A stretch of 47,650 bases of DNA from JAOUJD01 sp964353935 (GTDB lineage: Bacteria; Pseudomonadota; Gammaproteobacteria; Burkholderiales; Burkholderiaceae_F): positions 1 to 47,650 of the forward strand of contig CAYGXL010000001.1 of assembly GCA_964353935.1 (NCBI GenBank), in the 5' to 3' direction. The position numbers were made by a program, and so were the translations under genes. Below the pieces are notes generated by a model that searched no databases, had not been told where the DNA came from, and worked only from the letters and a program-made list of their open reading frames with translations. Position 1 is the stretch's first letter; every line of letters begins with the position of its first letter. Below are positions 42,477-47,650 of the stretch, in pieces.

Positions 42477-44362
42477 TGGCGCTGCTGCAGATCGCCGAGC
42501 CGGGCCAGTCGGTCGAGCCGCACCGCCATCGCCTTGCGGTCGGGATCGACCTGGGCACCACCAACTCGCTGGTCGCCACGGTGCGCAGCAGCATTCCCGG
42601 CGTGCTCGACGACACTGAAGGCCGCTCGTTGCTGCCCTCGGTCGTGCGTTTCCATCCGGACGGGTCGGCCGAGGTCGGCTATCCGGCGCACAAGCACCAG
42701 ACCGTCGACCCACGCAACACGGTCGTGTCGGTCAAGCGCTTCATGGGCCGCGGCATGCGCGATGTCGAGCACATCGAGAACATGCCGTATGACTTCATCG
42801 ACGCGCCCGGCATGCTGCAGCTGCGCACGGCGGCGGGGATCAAGAGCCCGGTCGAGGTGTCGGCCGAGATCCTCAGGGTGTTGCGCAAGCGTGCCGAGCA
42901 GGCTCTCGGTGGCGACCTCGTCGGCGCCGTGATCACCGTCCCGGCCTACTTCGACGACGCGCAGCGGCAGGCAACCAAGGACGCCGCCCGGCTGGCCGGC
43001 CTCAACGTGCTGCGGCTGCTGAACGAGCCCACGGCGGCCGCGGTGGCTTATGGCCTTGACCAGGGCGCCGAAGGCACCTACGCGATCTACGACCTCGGCG
43101 GCGGCACGTTCGACGTGTCGATCCTGAAGCTCTCGAAAGGGGTCTTCGAAGTGCTCGCTACGGGCGGCGACTCCGCGCTCGGGGGCGACGACTTCGACCA
43201 TCGCCTGTTCTGCTGGGTGATCGAGCATTCGCGCGTGCTGCCTCTGTCGCCGCAGGACTCCCGGCTGCTGATGGTCAAGGCGCGCGAGGCGAAGGAGCGC
43301 CTGTCGGCCGAGCCGGAGGTGCGGATCAATGCCGTGCTGTCGACGGGCGAAGTGGTCGACGTAACGCTTGCAAGCGAGGAGTTCGCGCGGATGACGACCG
43401 GCCTCGTCGACAAGACGCTGGCATCGTCCCGCAAGGCCGTGGCGGACGCCGGCCTGCGGGTCACCGACATCACCGGCGTGGTGATGGTGGGCGGCGCAAC
43501 GCGGATGCCCCACCTGCGGCGGGCGGTGGCGAAGTTCTTCGGGCAGACGCCGCTGACCAACATCGACCCCGACAAGGTCGTCGCGCTCGGCGCGGCGATC
43601 CAGGCCAACCTGCTCGCCGGCAATCGCGCGCCCGGCGACGACTGGCTGCTGCTCGACGTGATCCCGCTGTCGCTCGGACTCGAGACGATGGGCGGCCTCA
43701 CCGAGAAGATCATTCCGCGCAACTCGACCATTCCGGTCGCGCGTGCCCAGGAGTTCACGACCTTCCGCGACGGCCAGACCGCGATCGCGATCCACGTCGT
43801 GCAGGGCGAGCGGGAACTCGTCTCCGACTGCCGTTCGCTGGCGCGCTTCGAGCTGCGCGGCATTCCGCCCATGGCGGCGGGCGCGGCGCGCGTGCGCGTC
43901 GCGTTCCAGGTCGATGCCGACGGGTTGCTGTCCGTGGGCGCACAGGAGATGTCGAGCGGAGCGCACGCTTCGATCAGCGTGAAGCCGTCGTACGGACTGT
44001 CGGACGACGAGGTCGCCCGCATGCTGCAGGAATCGTTCGGCGCCGCCGACTCCGACATGCACGCGCGCGAACTGCGCGAGCAGCTGGTCGAGGCGCAGCG
44101 GCTCGAGGAGGCGACGAAGGCGGCGCTCGTCGCCGACGGTGACCTGCTGAACGACGACGAACGCACGGACGTCGATCGCCTCATGACGGCGCTGGGCGTG
44201 GCGGTGCTGGGCAACGACCCGGCGACCATCAAGCAGGCGATCGAAGCGCTGGCACACGGCACCGACGAGTTCGCCGCGCGCCGCATGGACCGTTCGATCC
44301 GTGCCGCGCTGTCCGGCCGTCGTGTCGACGAGTTCGCGGGCGCAACGGTTCCGACCAGGTAA
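42476..44362 (+). CDS. hscA: Fe-S biogenesis Hsp70 chaperone
   Basis: Specialised Hsp70 of 628 residues that uses ATP to release clusters from IscU. The ATPase signatures are present: GIDLGTTNSLVATV (about residue 23), AVITVPAYFDDAQRQATKDAA, IYDLGGGTFDVSIL (about residue 202) and GVVMVGGATRMPHLR (about 335). The substrate domain starts with DVIPLSLGLETMGG and has the short C-terminal lid typical of HscA rather than DnaK. Its ATG shares one base with the hscB stop (TGATG). Confidence 0.97.
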   Translation: MALLQIAEPGQSVEPHRHRLAVGIDLGTTNSLVATVRSSIPGVLDDTEGRSLLPSVVRFHPDGSAEVGYPAHKHQTVDPRNTVVSVKRFMGRGMRDVEHIENMPYDFIDAPGMLQLRTAAGIKSPVEVSAEILRVLRKRAEQALGGDLVGAVITVPAYFDDAQRQATKDAARLAGLNVLRLLNEPTAAAVAYGLDQGAEGTYAIYDLGGGTFDVSILKLSKGVFEVLATGGDSALGGDDFDHRLFCWVIEHSRVLPLSPQDSRLLMVKAREAKERLSAEPEVRINAVLSTGEVVDVTLASEEFARMTTGLVDKTLASSRKAVADAGLRVTDITGVVMVGGATRMPHLRRAVAKFFGQTPLTNIDPDKVVALGAAIQANLLAGNRAPGDDWLLLDVIPLSLGLETMGGLTEKIIPRNSTIPVARAQEFTTFRDGQTAIAIHVVQGERELVSDCRSLARFELRGIPPMAAGAARVRVAFQVDADGLLSVGAQEMSSGAHASISVKPSYGLSDDEVARMLQESFGAADSDMHARELREQLVEAQRLEEATKAALVADGDLLNDDERTDVDRLMTALGVAVLGNDPATIKQAIEALAHGTDEFAARRMDRSIRAALSGRRVDEFAGATVPTR

Positions 44363-44364
44363 CG

Positions 44365-44703
44365 ATGCCGAAGATCACGGTCCTTCCGCATCCGGAAGTC
44401 TGTCCCGATGGTGCCGAGTTCGAGACGGCGCCCGGAGTGGCGCTGACCGACGCGCTGCTCGACCACCACGTCGACATCGAGCACGCCTGCGGCAAGGTGG
44501 CGGCTTGCACGACCTGCCACTGCATCATCCGCAAGGGCTACGCGTCGCTGCCGCCGCCGTCCGACATCGAAGAGGACCTGCTCGACCGCGCATGGGGCCT
44601 GACCTCGGTGTCGCGGCTGTCGTGCCAGGCGATCGTGCAGAACGAGGACCTGACCGTCGAGATTCCAAAGTACAGCATCAACTACGCCAAGGAAGGCAAA
44701 TGA
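44365..44703 (+). CDS. fdx: ISC-type [2Fe-2S] ferredoxin
   Basis: Adrenodoxin-like ferredoxin of 112 residues that supplies electrons for cluster assembly. The cluster cysteines are in HACGKVAACTTCHCIIRKG (about residues 42, 48 and 51) and RLSCQAIV (about 87). The protein starts MPKITVLPHPEVCPDG, as usual for the isc ferredoxin. It lies two bases after hscA, and its stop overlaps the possible first ATG of iscX. Confidence 0.96.
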   Translation: MPKITVLPHPEVCPDGAEFETAPGVALTDALLDHHVDIEHACGKVAACTTCHCIIRKGYASLPPPSDIEEDLLDRAWGLTSVSRLSCQAIVQNEDLTVEIPKYSINYAKEGK

Positions 44704-44705
44704 CC

Positions 44706-44909
44706 ATGCCGGCCCTCAAGTGGACCGACGTGCAGGAGATCGCGATCGAACTCGCGGAGAAGCATCCCGACGTCGATCCGATGACCGTGCGCTTCACCGA
44801 CCTGCACAACTGGGTCCTCGAGCTCGAAAATTTCGCCGACGACCCGAAGCACTCAGGCGAGAGGATTCTCGAGGCCATCCAGCAGGCGTGGATCGCCGAG
44901 GCCGAGTAG
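44706..44909 (+). CDS. iscX: ISC assembly regulator IscX
   Basis: Small acidic protein (67 residues) that binds IscS and modulates desulfurase activity, with a proposed role as iron-dependent regulator. The sequence MPALKWTDVQEIAIELAEKHPDVDPMTVRFTDLHNWV and the DDPKHSGERILEAIQQAW segment are diagnostic. I prefer ATG 44706, nine bases after GGAAGG. ATG 44700 would overlap the fdx stop as ATGA and add two residues. Last gene of the operon. Confidence 0.95.
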   Translation: MPALKWTDVQEIAIELAEKHPDVDPMTVRFTDLHNWVLELENFADDPKHSGERILEAIQQAWIAEAE

Positions 44910-44911
44910 CC

Positions 44912-44925
44912 GTCGGCTGGCCGAC
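44912..44925. terminator. Small hairpin between convergent iscX and hlyD-like genes
   Basis: GTCGG (44912-44916) and CCGAC (44921-44925) with a 4-base loop in the 22-base gap. There is no T-run on either side, so any termination role is weak. Confidence 0.3.
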
Positions 44926-44931
44926 CAGAGT

Positions 44932-46191
44932 TCAGGTCTTCCTCCCGAGCGCGATCAGGGGCTCGAACACCCACTCGATCAGTCGCCGGCGGTCCTGCAT
45001 CACGTCGGCTTCCAGCTGCATGCCCGCTGTCAGCGGCTGCGCGTGGCCGTACGCCATGACGTGCGGCGCGGCCAGCTTCACCGTGATGCGGTAGAGCGAC
45101 TCCGGGGGCACGGGCAACGCAAGCTGCGGCGGCAATTCCGCCGGTGCCAATGCGACGCGGGATACCTGCGCGACCTCGCCGTCGAACTGGCCGAACTTCT
45201 GGAACGGATACGCCGCGAAACGCACGCGCACCTTCTGGCCACGCTCGACGAATCCGATCGCGCGGCTCGGGGCAAACAGGTGCGCTTCCATGGGGCTCCC
45301 GGATGGCAGCAAGGTGGCGAGCGGCTGCGGCCCGACATGCTGGCCGCGTTCGGCCGCAATGGCGGTCACCACGCCGTCCCGCGGCGCCGTCACCACCACC
45401 CTGCGCGCCGCCTCGGCGCTCACGATGTCCTGCTGCAGGGCGGAGATTTCCCGGTGCACTTCGGCCTGCTGCTGGGCCGCGCGCAGCGGATGCTGCTTCA
45501 GCTCGCCGGCGACGACGCCGATCTCGCGCCGCACCCCGAGCAGGCTGCGGTAGAGCGCCTGGTGGCGAGCGGTCTGTTCGAGCAGTTCGTCGCGTCGCTG
45601 GTGTGCCGTCTGCGGACTGACGAAGCCTTGCTGCGCGAGCTGCTCGAAGCGCGCCGACTGCTCGCCGGCCGACGCCTCCCGCGCCGCTTGCGTCGCCAGT
45701 TCATGGCGCAGCTGAACCGCCTCGAGTTCGAGCGCGGAGAGCCGCCGCGACAGCGCCGCCTCCTGCTGCTCGAACAGGCGAGCGCGCCGCTCGACTTCTT
45801 CCGAGAGGCTGGCGCGGCGCCGTCCCAGTTGCTCGAGCACGGCGGTCTGCGCGCCGGCGCGCTGTCCGGCCGTCTCTGTCATGCGCTCGGACCACACGAC
45901 GAACAGCACCTCGCCCGTTCGCACCCGCTGGCCCTCCTCGACGTGCCGCTCGATCACGATGCCCGGCTGGGATGCCGCCAGCTTCAGGACGCCGGCAGCG
46001 GGCACGGTGATGCCGTTGATGCGGGTGCGCTTTGTGTACTGGCCGAAGACGAGCAGGGCCACCAGCGCGGCGCCGATCGCGGCGGCGGCGATGCACCAGA
46101 TCGTGAATGACAGCGGTGGGCGCAGGACCACCTGGCCGAACATCGCGGCCTGCCGCGCTTCCAGCACTTCCTTGCGGAACAGTCCGGGCAT
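44932..46191 (-). CDS. HlyD-family periplasmic adaptor protein
   Basis: A 419-residue membrane-fusion protein of the HlyD/CvaA type that normally links an inner-membrane ABC exporter to an outer-membrane channel. It has a short cytoplasmic N-terminus (FRKEVLEARQAAMFGQVVL), one transmembrane helix (about residues 30-50), the first half of a lipoyl domain (AAGVLKLAASQPGIVIERHVEEGQRVRTGEVLFVV) and a long coiled-coil hairpin (about 100-250). The second lipoyl half (VTAPRDGVVTAIAAERGQHV) and a beta-barrel region follow. The N-terminal part resembles adaptors of peptidase-containing peptide exporters. No transporter, peptide precursor or outer-membrane partner gene lies beside it, so it stands alone here. 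Confidence 0.9.
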   Translation of the reverse strand: MPGLFRKEVLEARQAAMFGQVVLRPPLSFTIWCIAAAAIGAALVALLVFGQYTKRTRINGITVPAAGVLKLAASQPGIVIERHVEEGQRVRTGEVLFVVWSERMTETAGQRAGAQTAVLEQLGRRRASLSEEVERRARLFEQQEAALSRRLSALELEAVQLRHELATQAAREASAGEQSARFEQLAQQGFVSPQTAHQRRDELLEQTARHQALYRSLLGVRREIGVVAGELKQHPLRAAQQQAEVHREISALQQDIVSAEAARRVVVTAPRDGVVTAIAAERGQHVGPQPLATLLPSGSPMEAHLFAPSRAIGFVERGQKVRVRFAAYPFQKFGQFDGEVAQVSRVALAPAELPPQLALPVPPESLYRITVKLAAPHVMAYGHAQPLTAGMQLEADVMQDRRRLIEWVFEPLIALGRKT

Positions 46192-46383
46192 GAGCGATGT
46201 GGGAGGCCGACCTGCGAAGCGTCCGTTTCCGCGTGTACGCTATCGGGCAGAGTATCGATTGCCAGCCCGACAACTGCCGGGGAAGGCGCGAGGGGAACGA
46301 AGAAGCGCTGGCAGCCGTCACTGGCGCTGGCGACCGAGCTGCGATCCTCCCGGGCCGACCGTCCAACTTCACGAGAACAACGC

Positions 46384-47650
46384 ATGGCAGCGCCGACGAT
46401 TGCATCCGGATTGAAGCAGCTTCTCGCGCGGTACATGCCGTTTTCGAGCATGACGCCGGAGCACCTGAACTTCGTCATCGAACACGTCGAAGTCGCGTAC
46501 TTCGAACCTGGTGAGACGATCCTCGGTCCGTCCAGTGAGCCGCCATCCCACTGCTACATCGTGAAGCAGGGGCGCGTGCAGGGTGAGACGACCACCGAGA
46601 AGCGGGGCGAGGTCGCGTTCGAGGCCGACATCGGCGACTGCTTCCCGGTCGGCGCGCTGCTCGCCGGGCGCCCCGTGTCGCTGGTCTACCGTTCCGTGAC
46701 GGACACCTTCTGCCTGCTGCTGCCGCGCACGCGCTTCGAGCAGCTCGCGCAGATGAGCGGGCCGTTCCTCGACTTCTGCAAGCGTCGTCTCGGCGCGCTG
46801 CTGGACCTTTCGCGCCAGCAGCTGCAGGCCACGTACGCGTCGGAAGCGAGCGCCGAGCGCACCATGAACACGGCGCTGCGCGACCTCGTCCGGGCGCGCA
46901 AGCCGTTGACTTGCGCGCCGGATACTCCGTTGCGCGAGGCCTTCGGGCGCATGCACCAGTCGCACGTCGGTTCGATCATCGTCGTTGAAGGTGACGCGGC
47001 GGGCGGCGACCGGCTCGCAGGCATCCTGACGCGCACCGACCTGATCGGACGCGTGATCCTCCCCGAGGTCCCGCTGACCGCGCCGGTCAGCACGGTGATG
47101 ACGCGCGGCGTGCGGTCGCTGGACGCCGACGACACGGCGGCGGACGCCACGCTGCTGATGGCGGAGCACTCGATCCGCCACATCCCGGTGATGCAGCGCG
47201 AGGGCGGCCTGCGAAAGGTGGTCGGAGTGGTCTCCGAGCGCGACCTGTTCGCGCTGCACCGGCTGACGGTGCGCCAGCTCGCCGTCGCCATCCGGCGCGC
47301 CGACGGCGTCGAAGGCCTGTCGATCGTCGCGGCCGACATCCGGCGGCTGTCGCACCACCTGGTGGCGCAAGGCGTCGGGGCGGCCCAGCTGACGCGGCTC
47401 ATCAGCCACCTGAACGACCAGCTGACCGTGCGGCTGCTCTCGCTGGCGTGCGAGAAGTTCCAGGTCGATCCGCAGTCGTTCTGCTGGCTGTCGTTCGGCA
47501 GCGAGGGGCGTGGCGAGCAGACGATCGCGACCGACCAGGACAACGGCATCCTGTACGTCGAGGCGGCCGGCGCGCGCGAGCGGTTGCTTGCGCTCGCCGA
47601 TTTCACCAACGAAGCGCTGGCGTCGTGCGGCTTCCCGCTCTGCAGGGGAA
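46384..47650 (+). CDS. cNMP-binding / CBS / DUF294 nucleotidyltransferase-like protein (3' end cut off)
   Basis: The frame is open from ATG 46384 to the end of the window (422 codons), so the gene is partial. Domain order: cyclic-nucleotide-binding beta-roll (about residues 5-140, with EPGETILGPSSEPPSHCYIVKQG), two CBS domains (about 160-285, including HVGSIIVVEGD and HSIRHIPVMQ), then the DUF294 putative nucleotidyltransferase (from about 295). The last has the pol-beta-like FGSEGRGEQT followed by TDQDNGI (about 375-390). This GlnD-like arrangement is thought to be a signalling nucleotidyltransferase, but substrate and partner are unknown. Divergent from the HlyD-like gene with 192 bases between, in which no gene is seen. 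Confidence 0.9.
   Translation, partial: MAAPTIASGLKQLLARYMPFSSMTPEHLNFVIEHVEVAYFEPGETILGPSSEPPSHCYIVKQGRVQGETTTEKRGEVAFEADIGDCFPVGALLAGRPVSLVYRSVTDTFCLLLPRTRFEQLAQMSGPFLDFCKRRLGALLDLSRQQLQATYASEASAERTMNTALRDLVRARKPLTCAPDTPLREAFGRMHQSHVGSIIVVEGDAAGGDRLAGILTRTDLIGRVILPEVPLTAPVSTVMTRGVRSLDADDTAADATLLMAEHSIRHIPVMQREGGLRKVVGVVSERDLFALHRLTVRQLAVAIRRADGVEGLSIVAADIRRLSHHLVAQGVGAAQLTRLISHLNDQLTVRLLSLACEKFQVDPQSFCWLSFGSEGRGEQTIATDQDNGILYVEAAGARERLLALADFTNEALASCGFPLCRG

Noticed and set aside
46192..46383. A small gene in the divergent gap
   Set aside because: The only frame (46197-46514) runs into the cNMP/CBS gene in another frame and has no motif. I see nothing beyond presumed promoters.

Overview
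The window is about 47.6 kb of gene-dense, GC-rich DNA from a betaproteobacterium, probably Burkholderiales-like. The placement rests on gene order: leuC-entericidin-leuD-leuB-asd-fimV-truA-trpF-trpB-trpA-accD-folC-SPOR-cvpA-purF-metZ, followed by iscR-iscS-iscU-iscA-hscB-hscA-fdx-iscX. Start-stop overlaps (TGATG, ATGA, GTGA) are common, as are GTG and TTG starts. I saw no rRNA, tRNA, IS element, prophage or CRISPR array, and no intergenic gap longer than 300 bases. This is core chromosome rather than an island.

Left third (1-21.6 kb), mixed housekeeping genes in short operons: an EamA exporter; DUF2189 and DUF2788 membrane proteins; dusA; two secreted proteins on the minus strand; a minus-strand wrbA-DUF2069-FAD oxidase operon divergent from yihY; a minus-strand metY-alpha/beta hydrolase-LysE exporter operon divergent from a small cyclic-nucleotide-binding protein; proline iminopeptidase-hydroxypyruvate isomerase; a CBS protein with an FAD oxidoreductase; an LplT-PlsC fusion for phospholipid repair; aroC-MFS-M48 protease; and a Tat-exported intradiol dioxygenase.

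Middle (21.7-39.3 kb), biosynthesis: leucine (leuCDB with a small entericidin lipoprotein gene inside), the aspartate-family branch point (asd), FimV, TruA, tryptophan (trpFBA), malonyl-CoA (accD), folate (folC), the division/colicin V/purine trio (SPOR protein, cvpA, purF) and methionine (metZ). Two regulatory leaders stand out. A SAM-II riboswitch followed by an intrinsic terminator abuts the metZ start codon. A terminator-shaped hairpin with a U-tract lies just upstream of leuC, where no co-directional gene ends nearby. leuD appears to start with CTG behind a strong Shine-Dalgarno sequence.

Right part (39.3-47.65 kb): a complete ISC iron-sulfur assembly operon behind a near-consensus sigma-70 promoter with two IscR type-1-like sites; then an HlyD-family adaptor gene without a neighbouring transporter gene; then, divergently, a cNMP-binding/CBS/DUF294 nucleotidyltransferase gene cut by the window edge.

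I did not find a convincing wholly new multi-gene system. The observations most worth following up are regulatory (the metZ and leuC leaders, the leuD CTG start) plus one unrecognised secreted protein and the isolated HlyD adaptor.
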